Origin: Geobacillus thermoleovorans
GTDB taxonomy: Bacteria; Bacillota; Bacilli; Bacillales; Anoxybacillaceae
DNA: 64,000 bases
Direction of reading: 5' to 3'
Assembly (NCBI RefSeq): GCF_001610955.1
Contig: NZ_CP014335.1
Coordinates: 1,157,001-1,221,000 of the forward strand
Shown: piece after piece, positions 40,711 to 49,708 of the stretch
Numbering within the stretch: position 1 is the stretch's first letter
How the letters are laid out: each line of letters opens with the position of its first letter
Program-made: the position numbers and the translations under genes
Notes under the pieces: model-generated
Told to the model about the DNA's origin: nothing
What the model saw: the letters and a program-made list of their open reading frames with translations, nothing else
The model's database searches: none

Positions 40711-41670
40711 GTGAGCGTGTATGACGTCTTGCAAACGATTGTCCCGACAACGATTTTCTTTGCGGCTCCTCTCATTTTCACCGCCCTTGGCGGCGTGTTT
40801 AGTGAACGGTCCGGCGTCGTCAACATCGGGCTTGAAGGATTGATGACCATCGGCGCGTTTGTCGGCATCGTCTTTAATTTGACGTTTGCCGATCGGTTTG
40901 GCGAATGGACGCCGTGGCTTGCCTTATTGGCTGCCATGGTGGTCGGCGCTGTATTTTCCCTGCTGCACGCTGTCGCGTCGGTCACATTTCGCGCCGACCA
41001 AGTCGTAAGCGGGGTGGCGATCAACTTTTTGGCGCTTGGTCTGTCGCTGTTTTTAGTGAAGAAAATGTACGGCAAGGGGCAGACGGACCAAATTCAAGTT
41101 GGGTTTGACAAAATTGACGTGCCAGTGTTAAGCGACATTCCCGTCATCGGGCCGCTGTTGTTTTCTAACGCGTACGCGCCGTCATATATCGCCATTGCGC
41201 TGGCGTTTGTATCATGGTATGTCATTTACAAAACGCCGTTTGGCCTGCGGCTGCGTGCGGTCGGCGAACATCCGATGGCGGCGGATACGATGGGGATTCA
41301 TGTCGCCAAAATGCGCTACATCGCTGTCATGATCAGCGGCGCGCTCGGCGGCTTGGGCGGTGCGGTATACGCGACGATCATTTCCCGCGATTTCAGCCAT
41401 GCGACGATTTCCGGGCACGGATTTATGGCGCTTGCGGCGATGATTTTCGGCAAGTGGCATCCGATCGGCGCGATGGGGGCGGCGCTCTTTTTCGGGTTGG
41501 CGCAAAGCTTAAGCATCGTCGGGCAAACGATTCCGTTCTTGAAAAACGTCCCGACCGTTTACTTGCTCATCGCCCCGTATGCACTCACGATTTTGGCGCT
41601 GGCGGGCTTCATCGGCCGCGCTGAGGCGCCGAAAGCGGCTGGCACGCCATACATCAAAGGAAAACGGTGA
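40711..41670 (+). CDS. nupQ: Nucleoside ABC transporter permease 2
   Basis: 319 residues, second permease of the pair. Starts with GTG directly after the nupP TAA, behind AAAGGGGGCGGAG. The motif GVVNIGLEGLMTIGAFVG is near residue 35 and about eight membrane segments follow. Completes a lipoprotein-ATPase-permease-permease importer. Confidence 0.92.
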   Translation: MSVYDVLQTIVPTTIFFAAPLIFTALGGVFSERSGVVNIGLEGLMTIGAFVGIVFNLTFADRFGEWTPWLALLAAMVVGAVFSLLHAVASVTFRADQVVSGVAINFLALGLSLFLVKKMYGKGQTDQIQVGFDKIDVPVLSDIPVIGPLLFSNAYAPSYIAIALAFVSWYVIYKTPFGLRLRAVGEHPMAADTMGIHVAKMRYIAVMISGALGGLGGAVYATIISRDFSHATISGHGFMALAAMIFGKWHPIGAMGAALFFGLAQSLSIVGQTIPFLKNVPTVYLLIAPYALTILALAGFIGRAEAPKAAGTPYIKGKR

Positions 41671-41672
41671 TG

Positions 41673-41707
41673 AAAGCGGCTGTCCGAAAAACGGACGGCC
41701 GTTTTTT
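41673..41707 (+). terminator. terminator after nupQ
   Basis: 14-bp stem (AAAGCGGCTGTCCG with CGGACGGCCGTTTT, two G-T pairs), then a T tract. Confidence 0.9.
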
Positions 41708-41722
41708 GCTGAATGGAATGAT

Positions 41723-41752
41723 TTGCATTTTTCTATTGGCAAAAGGTATATT
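41723..41752 (+). promoter_or_regulatory. sigma-A promoter of ymfF-ymfH
   Basis: TTGCAT, 18 bp, TATATT. A second possibility is TTGATA at 41754 with a poor -10. Confidence 0.5.
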
Positions 41753-41820
41753 GTTGATAAGACGCTTTACAATAAAAGATAGTGCATATCTGCAAAGAGA
41801 AAAAGTAAGGAGGAGTTGGA

Positions 41821-43116
41821 TTGGTCGACGAAAAAGTCACAGCGGTCGGACCGGTTCGCGTCCATACGATTTCGACCGATAAGTACAAAACGAACACGAT
41901 CGTTTGGAAAATGAAGGCCCCTCTTGCTAAAGAAACGGTCACGCTGCGCGCGCTTTTGCCATACGTCTTGCAAAGCGGCACGGCCGACTATCCGAGCGTT
42001 AAGGCGCTGCGCACCTATTTGGATGAACTGTATGGGGCGACGCTGAACGTCGATTTAACGAAAAAAGGCGAACATCATATCATGACGATTCGCATCGATG
42101 TCGCCAATGAACGATTTTTGCCGGAGCAAACGCCGTTGCTTTCGAAAGCGTTTCAGCTCTTGGCCGATCTTCTGTTCCGCCCGGCTCTTGATGGCGGGCG
42201 GTTTGTCACCGACATTGTCGAGCAGGAAAAGCGGGCGCTCCGTCAACGCATTCAGGCGGTGTATGATGACAAAATGCGCTATGCGAACATGCGCCTTGTA
42301 GAAGAAATGTGCAAAGGCGAACCGTACGCCCTCTCGCCAAACGGCGAGCTTGAAGACGTGGACGGCATCACGGCGGAAGGGCTGTATCGCTATTATGAAC
42401 GAGCGCTGGCCGAGGATGAGCTGGATCTATATGTCATTGGCGACGTGGCTGAAGAGGCGGTGCTCACAGCGGTGAAGCAGCGCTTCTCTTTGCCGGATCG
42501 TCCAAAGCGGGAGCGCGCATCGTCGGTTTCTGTCAAGCCGCAAGGGGAAGTTCGCGAAGTCATCGAGCGGCAAGACGTGAAGCAAGGAAAGCTCAACATC
42601 GGCTATCGGACAAATGTGACGTATGAGGATGACGATTATTACGCCTTGCAAATGTTTAACGGCATTTTTGGCGGTTTTTCCCATTCGAAGCTGTTCATCA
42701 ACGTCCGCGAGAAGGCAAGCCTTGCCTATTATGCCGCCTCAAGGCTTGAGAGCCATAAAGGGCTGCTTATGGTCATGTCCGGCATTGAACCGGCCAACTA
42801 TGAGAAGGCGCGCCGCATCATCGATGAGCAAATGCAGGCGATGAAAAACGGTGATTTCACAGATGAAGAAATGGCGCAGACGAAAGCGGTCATCCGCAAC
42901 CAGCTGCTTGAGACGCTCGATACGCCGCGCGGGCTTGTGGAGGTGTTGTACCATAACGTCGTCTCAACGCGAAAGCGCCCGATCGATGAATGGATTGCCG
43001 GCACCGATCAAGTGACGCGCGAGGATGTGGTGCGCGCCGCTGACAAGGTGGAGCTTGATACGGTGTACTTTTTGACCGGAATGGAGGCGACGGAAGATGG
43101 AAAAACGGGTGTATGA
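41821..43116 (+). CDS. ymfF: M16-like protein YmfF, EF-P modification associated
   Basis: 431 residues, TTG start 5 nt after AAGGAGGAG. Peptidase M16 fold but without the HxxEH zinc motif: the position reads LPYVLQSGT. Thus it is the non-catalytic partner of YmfH, as in alpha/beta M16 pairs. In B. subtilis ymfF and ymfH are needed for the 5-aminopentanol modification of elongation factor P. Its 3' end overlaps ymfH by 20 nt. Confidence 0.9.
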   Translation: MVDEKVTAVGPVRVHTISTDKYKTNTIVWKMKAPLAKETVTLRALLPYVLQSGTADYPSVKALRTYLDELYGATLNVDLTKKGEHHIMTIRIDVANERFLPEQTPLLSKAFQLLADLLFRPALDGGRFVTDIVEQEKRALRQRIQAVYDDKMRYANMRLVEEMCKGEPYALSPNGELEDVDGITAEGLYRYYERALAEDELDLYVIGDVAEEAVLTAVKQRFSLPDRPKRERASSVSVKPQGEVREVIERQDVKQGKLNIGYRTNVTYEDDDYYALQMFNGIFGGFSHSKLFINVREKASLAYYAASRLESHKGLLMVMSGIEPANYEKARRIIDEQMQAMKNGDFTDEEMAQTKAVIRNQLLETLDTPRGLVEVLYHNVVSTRKRPIDEWIAGTDQVTREDVVRAADKVELDTVYFLTGMEATEDGKTGV

Positions 43117-44386
43117 GACGTTGCACGAAGAGCTGTTTTATGAAAAAATGGACAACGGCCTTGACGTATACATTTTGCCGAAAAAAGGATTCAACAAAAC
43201 GTATGCGACATTCACCACGAACTACGGTTCGGTCGACAACCAGTTCGTCCCGCTCGGTAAAACGGAGATGAAGCGCGTTCCGGACGGCATCGCCCATTTT
43301 TTGGAGCATAAGCTGTTTGAAAAAGAAGACGGCGACGTGTTTCAGCAGTTCAGCAAACAAGGCGCCTCGGCGAACGCCTTTACGACGTTCACCCGCACCG
43401 CCTATTTGTTCTCAAGCACCGACAACGTCGAGAAAAACTTGGAAACGTTGATCGATTTTGTGCAAAGCCCGTACTTTTCCGACAAGACAGTGGAAAAAGA
43501 AAAAGGGATCATCGGCCAGGAAATCCGGATGTACGACGACAACCCAGACTGGCGCGTCTATTTCGGCGCCATCGAAAGCATGTATCACAACCATCCGGTC
43601 AAAATCGACATCGCCGGCACAGTTGAATCGATCGCCCAAATTACGAAAGAGTTGCTGTATGAGTGCTACGAAACGTTTTACCACCCGAGCAACATGCTTT
43701 TGTTTGTCGTCGGCCCGGTCGATGAACAAAAAATCATGCAGCAAATCCGCGACAACCAGGCGAAAAAGTCGTTCCCGCAAGCCCCGGAAGTGAAGCGGTT
43801 TGCGTATGAAGAACCGAGCGCAGTAGCGGAAAAGAAAAAAGTGATTCCGATGCATGTGCAGACGAACAAATGCTTTGTCGGCATCAAAGCGCCGTCCGTT
43901 CCTGAAGCCGGCGAACAAAAGCTTCGGCATGAGCTTGCCTTCCACGTCGCATTGGACTATTTGTTTGGAAAAAGCTCGCCGCATTATGAACGGCTGTACC
44001 GCGAAGGATTGATCGATGATACATTTATGTACGATTATACAGAAGAGCGCGGGTTCGGCTTCGCGTTGATCGGCGGCGATACAAGGGACGCTGAACGGCT
44101 CGCTTCGGAAATTCAAACGGTGCTGCTGTCGTTTGCCGCGGAGACTATAAAAAAGGAAGAATTTGAACGGGTGAAAAAGAAAAAAATCGGCGCCTTTTTG
44201 CGCGCGCTCAACTCGCCGGAATACATCGCCAACCAGTTTACGCGCTACGCGTTTTACGGATCCAACTTGTTTGACATTTTGCCGGCGCTTTCATCCCTTG
44301 CCATGGACGATATCGCGGCGGTTGCCTCTTCTTGCTTCCGCGATTCGCAAATCGCGGTTTGCGAAGTCGTTCCAAAAGGGCAATAA
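43097..44386 (+). CDS. ymfH: M16 zinc peptidase YmfH, EF-P modification associated
   Basis: 429 residues. Intact inverted zinc motif HFLEH at about residue 72 with the downstream Glu segment (EKEKGIIGQEIRMYDDNPDW). Likely heterodimer with YmfF; the substrate is unknown. GACGGAAG precedes the ATG within the end of ymfF, giving translational coupling. Confidence 0.92.
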   Translation: MEKRVYETLHEELFYEKMDNGLDVYILPKKGFNKTYATFTTNYGSVDNQFVPLGKTEMKRVPDGIAHFLEHKLFEKEDGDVFQQFSKQGASANAFTTFTRTAYLFSSTDNVEKNLETLIDFVQSPYFSDKTVEKEKGIIGQEIRMYDDNPDWRVYFGAIESMYHNHPVKIDIAGTVESIAQITKELLYECYETFYHPSNMLLFVVGPVDEQKIMQQIRDNQAKKSFPQAPEVKRFAYEEPSAVAEKKKVIPMHVQTNKCFVGIKAPSVPEAGEQKLRHELAFHVALDYLFGKSSPHYERLYREGLIDDTFMYDYTEERGFGFALIGGDTRDAERLASEIQTVLLSFAAETIKKEEFERVKKKKIGAFLRALNSPEYIANQFTRYAFYGSNLFDILPALSSLAMDDIAAVASSCFRDSQIAVCEVVPKGQ

Positions 44387-44415
44387 GGCATCCTTCCTGA
44401 GAAGGATGCTTTTTT
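44387..44415 (+). terminator. terminator between ymfH and ymfI
   Basis: 9-bp stem GGCATCCTT / AAGGATGCT (one G-T pair), loop CCTGAG, then T6. It separates ymfI from its functional partners. Confidence 0.88.
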
Positions 44416-44440
44416 GCGGCAAAAAGGAGAGGATGGTTTC

Positions 44441-45157
44441 ATGCGCTACGCCTTGATCACGGGAGCCTCTGGAGGCATCGGACAAAGCATCGCTCGTGTG
44501 CTCGCTCGGGAGGGGTACGGACTTTTTCTCCATTACTATCGGCGACGGGCGCCTGTTGAAGCGCTGAAAGAAGAGCTTAACGATGTGCATATTGTGCCGA
44601 TTGAGGCCGATTTGTCGGCACTGGATGGGGTGGAAAAGCTCGTTTCGCAAATCGATCGCCCGGTTGATGCCATCGTTTACAACAGCGGTGCAAGCTATTA
44701 CGGATTGTTGACCGACATGAACGATGAATTAATCGAGCGGATGGTGCGGCTTCACATGACAAGCCCGGCGTTGCTCATCAAAAGGCTGACCCCATCAATG
44801 GTGGCGAGAAAGCGCGGTCATATTGTGTTCATTTCCTCGATTTGGGGATTGTGCGGCGCTTCATGCGAGGCGGTGTACTCGATGACAAAGGGAGGGCAGA
44901 ACGCGTTTGCCAAGGCGCTGGCCAAGGAGCTTGCCCCAAGCGGCATTCGCGTCAACGCTGTTGCACCGGGGGCGATTGATACCGATATGCTGCGGGTGTT
45001 TCGTCCTGAGGAGCTGGAAGCGCTCACTGACGAAATTCCAGCCGGCCGGCTCGGCACCCCGGATGAGGTGGCGGAAACGGTGGCGTTTTTGCTGTCTGAT
45101 GCCGCTTCGTATATCACCGGCCAAGTCATTTCCGTCAACGGCGGCTGGTATTGTTGA
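44441..45157 (+). CDS. ymfI: EF-P 5-aminopentanone reductase (SDR family)
   Basis: 238 residues from the ATG 8 nt after AGGAGAGG. Short-chain dehydrogenase: cofactor motif TGASGGIGQ, VYNSGAS, catalytic Ser in ISSIWGLC and YSMTK (Tyr/Lys). Annotated as FabG-like by similarity, but its position after ymfF-ymfH matches B. subtilis YmfI, which reduces the 5-aminopentanone group on EF-P. Confidence 0.9.
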   Translation: MRYALITGASGGIGQSIARVLAREGYGLFLHYYRRRAPVEALKEELNDVHIVPIEADLSALDGVEKLVSQIDRPVDAIVYNSGASYYGLLTDMNDELIERMVRLHMTSPALLIKRLTPSMVARKRGHIVFISSIWGLCGASCEAVYSMTKGGQNAFAKALAKELAPSGIRVNAVAPGAIDTDMLRVFRPEELEALTDEIPAGRLGTPDEVAETVAFLLSDAASYITGQVISVNGGWYC

Positions 45158-45219
45158 ACGTATATTTTCCGGTTCGGCAGGCAAACTATCCTTGAAACAT
45201 TCAACAAGGAGGGATTGAC

Positions 45220-45468
45220 ATGTCGGTACTGGATAACTTTGAACAATGGAAAGACTTTTTGGCGGAACGTTTAGAACAAGCGCAACAGCAAGGATTGACT
45301 CAGCAAGTGATCACAGATGTCGCTTACCAAATCGGGGATTATTTGGCGAAACACGTCGACCCGAAAAACCCAGAAGAACGGGTGCTCGCTGATCTTTGGA
45401 GCGTTGCGGATGAAAAAGAGCAGCACGCCCTTGCCAACATGATGGTCAAGCTGGTCCAACAAAAATAA
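45220..45468 (+). CDS. ymfJ: DUF3243 protein YmfJ
   Basis: 82 residues, acidic and helical, conserved after ymfI in Bacillus. DNFEQWKDFLAERLEQAQ and HVDPKNPEERVL are recognisable. AAGGAGGG site before the ATG. Function unknown. Confidence 0.88.
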   Translation: MSVLDNFEQWKDFLAERLEQAQQQGLTQQVITDVAYQIGDYLAKHVDPKNPEERVLADLWSVADEKEQHALANMMVKLVQQK

Positions 45469-45476
45469 TCACCCGG

Positions 45477-45506
45477 TAAAAGAGAGGGGCCTCCCTCTCT
45501 TTTTTC
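45477..45506 (+). terminator. terminator after ymfJ
   Basis: AAAAGAGAGGG / CCCTCTCTTTT stem with a short loop and T tract. Confidence 0.9.
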
Positions 45507-45599
45507 TTCCTCCTTTTCGGTTGCTTTTCCATTTATAATTATAGTAGTATGAACTTAGCATAAGGCGTTCGTGCGGACACCGGCAAGGGAGGAGACGGG

Positions 45600-46391
45600 A
45601 TGGGCAAGCAGGAATGGTATTTGGAATATGAAATTCATGTCAACCGCCCGGGGTTGCTCGGCGACGTTGCTTCGCTGCTCGGTATGTTGTCCATTAACAT
45701 CGTGACGATCAACGGTGTCCGGGATTCGCGCCGCGGCATGTTGCTTTTGTGCGACAATAACGAGCAAATTGAACGGTTGGCGACGATCTTGCGGACGATG
45801 GACAACATTACGGTGACGAAGCTGCGCCAGCCGAAGCTGCTCGACCGCCTCGCCGTCCGCCACGGCCGTTATATCCAGCGCGATGCCGATGACAAAAAAA
45901 CGTTCCGCTTCGTCCGTGATGAACTTGGACTGCTTGTCGATTTTATGGCGGAACTTTTTAAAGAAAAAGGGCATAAGCTCATCGGCATCCGCGGGATGCC
46001 GCGCGTCGGCAAGACAGAGTCGATCGTCGCCGCCAGCGTGTGCGCCAACAAACGATGGCTGTTTGTTTCATCGACGCTGATTAAACAGACGGTTCGCACG
46101 CAGTTGATGGAAGATGAGTATAGCGAGGACAACATTTTCATTATCGACGGCATCGTCTCAACGCGCCGCGGGAACGAGCAGCACTGGCAGCTCATCCGTG
46201 AGCTCATGCGCCTTGAGGCGACGAAAGTCGTCGAGCATCCGGACATGTTTGTTCGCCATACGGAATACACGCTCGATGATTTTGATTATATTATTGAGCT
46301 GCGCCATGAACCGGACGAAGATATTTCCTACGAAGCGATTGACCGCCCGTCATTGTTGGGCGATGACGGATTTTCCGAATTTGGGTTTTAA
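45600..46391 (+). CDS. ymfK: DUF3388 protein YmfK, ACT-like plus P-loop
   Basis: 263 residues. The N-terminus (about 1-80) looks like an ACT regulatory domain (YEIHVNRPGLLGDVASLLGML). The C-terminal part holds a P-loop-like GMPRVGKTES at about 137. Conserved in the Bacillus ymf cluster; the function is not known. GGGAGGAG precedes the ATG. A TATAAT/TATAGT tract at 45534-45545 probably holds its -10. Confidence 0.85.
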   Translation: MGKQEWYLEYEIHVNRPGLLGDVASLLGMLSINIVTINGVRDSRRGMLLLCDNNEQIERLATILRTMDNITVTKLRQPKLLDRLAVRHGRYIQRDADDKKTFRFVRDELGLLVDFMAELFKEKGHKLIGIRGMPRVGKTESIVAASVCANKRWLFVSSTLIKQTVRTQLMEDEYSEDNIFIIDGIVSTRRGNEQHWQLIRELMRLEATKVVEHPDMFVRHTEYTLDDFDYIIELRHEPDEDISYEAIDRPSLLGDDGFSEFGF

Positions 46392-46417
46392 TTTAAAAAA
46401 GTGGAAGGTGTTGGCCG

Positions 46418-47311
46418 TTGACGGAACTAGGAAAACGTTTGCGGGAAGCACGGGAAGAAAAAAATATGAGTTTGGACGAGTTGCAGGAGATGACGAAAAT
46501 TCAAAAGCGGTATTTGATCGGCATCGAAGAAGGCAACTATGCCATCATGCCTGGAAATTTTTATGTGCGTGCCTTCATCCGGCAATATGCTGAAGCGGTC
46601 GGACTTGATCCGGATGAGCTGTTTGAACAGTATAAACAGGACATTCCCCAGTCTTATCAAGATGACATTCCGCAGACGCTGTCGCGCGTGAAGACGCGCC
46701 AGCAACTGTCTGCCGAGGGGGCGAAATGGCTCGATTGGCTGCCGAAAGTGATTGTCGCGGCGGTCGTCATCGGGGCGGCTGTCCTCGTTTGGGTGCTGCT
46801 CCAGCACGGCGCCGCAAATGAGCCGCCGACAAAGACAAGCCCAAAAACAGCGGAGGTCGAAAAGCCGAAACATTCGCCGCTTGAGCAGGCGAAACAAAAG
46901 CAGTCGGCGAAGGAAACGGACGAGAAGGCAACGAATGAAAACGGACAGCAAAATGAACAGCCAGCGCCGACTGGCGAAGAAGAACAGCCGGCTGCGGCGA
47001 TGAATGTGACGGAAAAGCGCGGCAACACGGCGACGATTGAAGTCGCCAGCTCCGGCGCGTTTTCCATCGAGCTTTCATCCAAAGGAACGTCATGGGTCGA
47101 AGTATACAATACGAAAGGCCATACGTTTTACCGCGGCAACTTGACAAGCGGGCAGACGAAAACGTTCGATCTGTCGGCCGAAAGCGAAGTATGGGTGAAA
47201 ATCGGGCGTACGCTGGACGTCGACATGAAGGTAAACGGCCAGCCGTTTGCCTATCCGTTTGCCCCGAAAGAGGAAGTATACCAAAAGCTGCATTTCGTGT
47301 TGAAGAAATGA
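46418..47311 (+). CDS. rodZ: RodZ-like cell-shape protein (YmfM)
   Basis: 297 residues, TTG start after AAGGTG. N-terminal cytoplasmic HTH (LGKRLREAREEKNMSLDELQ, about 3-70) that binds MreB in the family; one membrane helix (about 110-128, VIVAAVVIGAAVLVWVLL); a long Lys/Glu/Gln-rich linker; C-terminal extracellular DUF4115 beta domain. Directly upstream of pgsA as in Bacillus. Confidence 0.92.
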   Translation: MTELGKRLREAREEKNMSLDELQEMTKIQKRYLIGIEEGNYAIMPGNFYVRAFIRQYAEAVGLDPDELFEQYKQDIPQSYQDDIPQTLSRVKTRQQLSAEGAKWLDWLPKVIVAAVVIGAAVLVWVLLQHGAANEPPTKTSPKTAEVEKPKHSPLEQAKQKQSAKETDEKATNENGQQNEQPAPTGEEEQPAAAMNVTEKRGNTATIEVASSGAFSIELSSKGTSWVEVYNTKGHTFYRGNLTSGQTKTFDLSAESEVWVKIGRTLDVDMKVNGQPFAYPFAPKEEVYQKLHFVLKK

Positions 47312-47388
47312 TGGAACAGGGCGCTTTTCCGCAGGAAGGCGCCTGCTTTTCGCACGGACTGAACTATGTTGAATGAGCGGAGGTATTT

Positions 47389-47970
47389 GTGGTGAACTTG
47401 CCGAATAAAATTACGGTAGCGCGCATTATGCTCATCCCGTTTTTCTTGATCGTGATGCTCGTTCCGTTCGGGTGGGGAAGCATCCAAATCGGCGGGACAG
47501 AGCTTCCGGTTGCCCATCTTGCCGGCGCGCTCATTTTCATCATCGCCTCAGCGACGGACTGGATCGATGGCTACTATGCCCGCAAATACGGGTTGGTGAC
47601 GAATTTAGGAAAATTTTTAGATCCGCTTGCCGATAAATTGCTTGTGTCGGCGGCGCTTATCGTGCTTGTCGAGCTCGGGGCCGTTCCGGCGTGGATGGTG
47701 ATTGTCATCATCAGCCGCGAGTTTGCCGTCACCGGCTTGCGGCTCGTGCTTGCCGGCGAGGGGGAAGTCGTCGCTGCCAACATGCTTGGCAAAATCAAGA
47801 CATGGACGCAAATTGTCGCCATTTCCGCTTTATTGTTACATAACTTCCCATTCTCGCTCATTTCGTTTCCGTTCGCTGAATTGGCGCTGTGGGTGGCGGT
47901 CATTTTCACGATTTGGTCTGGCTGGGATTATTTTGCGAAAAACAGACATGCGTTTTCCCATTCGAAATAG
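47389..47970 (+). CDS. pgsA: Phosphatidylglycerophosphate synthase
   Basis: Joins CDP-diacylglycerol (from CdsA) with glycerol 3-phosphate. 193 residues, four or five membrane helices. CDP-alcohol phosphotransferase motif intact: DGYYAR, then G, D and D of GKFLDPLADKL. Two GTG codons in a row can start it (47389 or 47392); the second is 8 nt from GGAGG. Confidence 0.96.
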   Translation: MVNLPNKITVARIMLIPFFLIVMLVPFGWGSIQIGGTELPVAHLAGALIFIIASATDWIDGYYARKYGLVTNLGKFLDPLADKLLVSAALIVLVELGAVPAWMVIVIISREFAVTGLRLVLAGEGEVVAANMLGKIKTWTQIVAISALLLHNFPFSLISFPFAELALWVAVIFTIWSGWDYFAKNRHAFSHSK

Positions 47971-47997
47971 CCGGCCACAAAGGGGGAGAAAAGTCTG

Positions 47998-49242
47998 TTG
48001 AACGCGGAGATCATTGCCGTTGGCTCTGAGCTGTTGCTTGGGCAAATCGCCAATACGAACGCCCAGTTTTTGTCGCAGCAGCTGGCGATGCTTGGCATTA
48101 ACGTCTATTTCCATACCGTCGTCGGCGACAACGCCGGCCGCCTTGAGCAGGCGGTGAAAACGGCGCAAACGAGAGCGAACCTCATCATTTTCACCGGCGG
48201 CCTCGGCCCGACGAAAGACGATTTGACGAAGGAGACGATCGCCCGTTTGCTTGGCCGCCGGCTCGTGATCGACGAGGAAGCGCTCCGAGCGATTGAGGTG
48301 TATTTTGCCCGCACAAACCGGCCGATGACAGAAAACAATAAAAAGCAGGCGCTCGTCTTGGAAGGATCGACGGTGCTGAAAAACGAGCACGGCATGGCGC
48401 CAGGGATGGCGCTTGTGGCAGACGGCATTACGTACATGCTGCTGCCCGGGCCGCCGAAAGAAATGCGGCCGATGTTCAAAAAATACGGAAACGCCTTTTT
48501 GCGCCGTACGTTTTCGCTTTCCGAGCGCATCGAGTCGCGCGTGCTCCGCTTTTTTGGCATCGGTGAATCAGCGCTCGAGACGGCGATTGCGGATTTGATC
48601 GACGCCCAGTCGAATCCGACGATCGCGCCGCTGGCCGGCGACGGTGAAGTGACGCTTCGTCTGACAGCGAAGCATCAGGATGAGGCGGAGGCGAAGCGGC
48701 TTCTTGACGAAGTGGAATCGGCCATTTTGGCGCGTGTCGGCCGCCACTGCTACGGATATAACGATGAAACGTTGTTTACAAAGACGCTCGAGCGGTTAAA
48801 AGAAAGAGGATGGACGATCGCGTCGGCCGAAAGTTTGACCGGCGGCCTTTTCCTCGAACAGCTCACCGCCATCCCCGGCGCGTCGCAAGTCGTGCAGGGC
48901 GGTGTCGTCTGCTACACAAACGGCGTCAAAGAACAGGTGCTTGGCATACCGCGCCCGCTGCTTGAGGCAGAAGGGGCGGTGAGCGAGCCGTGCGCCCGTT
49001 TGCTTGCTGAAAACGTCCGCGCGATGTGCGATGCGGATATCGGCATCAGCTTCACCGGCGTCGCCGGACCCGATCCGCTTGAGGGCCACCCGCCCGGCAC
49101 CGTGTATATCGGCATCGCCGTCCGCGGGCGCGATGCGACTGTCCACCGTCTGATGCTGTCCGGCACGCGTGATGCCATTCGCATCCGCACCGCCAAATAC
49201 GGCTGTTTTTTTCTGCTTGAGATGCTCGCGGCCGACTGCTGA
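47998..49242 (+). CDS. cinA: Competence/damage-inducible protein CinA
   Basis: 414 residues, TTG start 9 nt after AAAGGGGGAG. N-terminal MoaB-like domain ([28 protein letters not shown]) and C-terminal nicotinamide-nucleotide amidase domain ([15 protein letters not shown]). Precedes recA as in most Bacillota, where the pair is linked to competence. Confidence 0.95.
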   Translation: MNAEIIAVGSELLLGQIANTNAQFLSQQLAMLGINVYFHTVVGDNAGRLEQAVKTAQTRANLIIFTGGLGPTKDDLTKETIARLLGRRLVIDEEALRAIEVYFARTNRPMTENNKKQALVLEGSTVLKNEHGMAPGMALVADGITYMLLPGPPKEMRPMFKKYGNAFLRRTFSLSERIESRVLRFFGIGESALETAIADLIDAQSNPTIAPLAGDGEVTLRLTAKHQDEAEAKRLLDEVESAILARVGRHCYGYNDETLFTKTLERLKERGWTIASAESLTGGLFLEQLTAIPGASQVVQGGVVCYTNGVKEQVLGIPRPLLEAEGAVSEPCARLLAENVRAMCDADIGISFTGVAGPDPLEGHPPGTVYIGIAVRGRDATVHRLMLSGTRDAIRIRTAKYGCFFLLEMLAADC

Positions 49243-49250
49243 TCGGCCGC
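49228..49250 (+). terminator. hairpin at cinA stop
   Basis: 8-bp perfect stem GCGGCCGA / TCGGCCGC across the cinA stop codon, followed by CCCCTTCCTT; termination probably partial. Confidence 0.4.
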
Positions 49251-49265
49251 CCCCTTCCTTGAACA

Positions 49266-49329
49266 TTCTCCACCGCACATCGTTTTTTCCACCGCATGAG
49301 TATGGCGATTGTTGCTAGTTTCTCCACCG
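49266..49329 (+). repeat. triple TTYTCCACCG repeat upstream of recA
   Basis: TTCTCCACCG (49266-49275), TTTTCCACCG (49285-49294) and TTCTCCACCG (49320-49329, one T more upstream) lie in the 80 bp before the LexA box. No known binding protein is assigned. Confidence 0.5.
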
Positions 49330-49335
49330 AAAAAA

Positions 49336-49349
49336 CGAATGGACGTTCG
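49336..49349 (+). promoter_or_regulatory. LexA (DinR) box of recA
   Basis: CGAATGGACGTTCG matches the Bacillus SOS box CGAAC-N4-GTTCG with one mismatch. It lies 8 bp upstream of the recA -35, so LexA would control the SOS response of this interrupted recA. Confidence 0.8.
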
Positions 49350-49357
49350 TTTTTTGC

Positions 49358-49386
49358 TTGGCAATGGCCGCAAAACGCGGTATAGT
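49358..49386 (+). promoter_or_regulatory. sigma-A promoter of recA
   Basis: TTGGCA, 17 bp, TATAGT, 34 nt before the recA GTG. Confidence 0.7.
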
Positions 49387-49419
49387 ATAAGTAGTCCTAG
49401 AATAAGGAGGAGTAGGTTA

Positions 49420-49708
49420 GTGAACCAAGATCGTCAAGCTGCATTGGAGCAGGCATTAAAACAAATTGAACGACAGTTTGGCAAGGGGGCCATCATGAAG
49501 CTCGGCGAGCAAGTCGACCGCAAAGTGTCGGTCGTGCCGAGCGGTTCGCTGGCGCTCGACATCGCGTTAGGAGTCGGCGGCTATCCGCGCGGGCGGATTG
49601 TGGAAATTTACGGCCCGGAATCGTCCGGGAAAACGACCGTTGCCCTTCACGCGATCGCGGAAGTGCAAAAGCGGGGCGGGCAAGCAGCTTTCATCGACGC
49701 AGAGCACG
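49420..49708 (+). CDS. recA: Recombinase RecA, 5' exon
   Basis: First 96 codons plus one base of codon 97, from a GTG 7 nt after AAGGAGGAG. It includes the Walker A motif GPESSGKT (65-72) and ends in FIDAEHA, where the group II intron interrupts the Ala codon (G|CG). Joined to 52492-53246 it encodes a complete 347-residue RecA. Without splicing the frame reads GATCC and stops at 49725, giving a 101-residue fragment with the P-loop but no L1/L2 DNA-binding loops. Confidence 0.95.
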
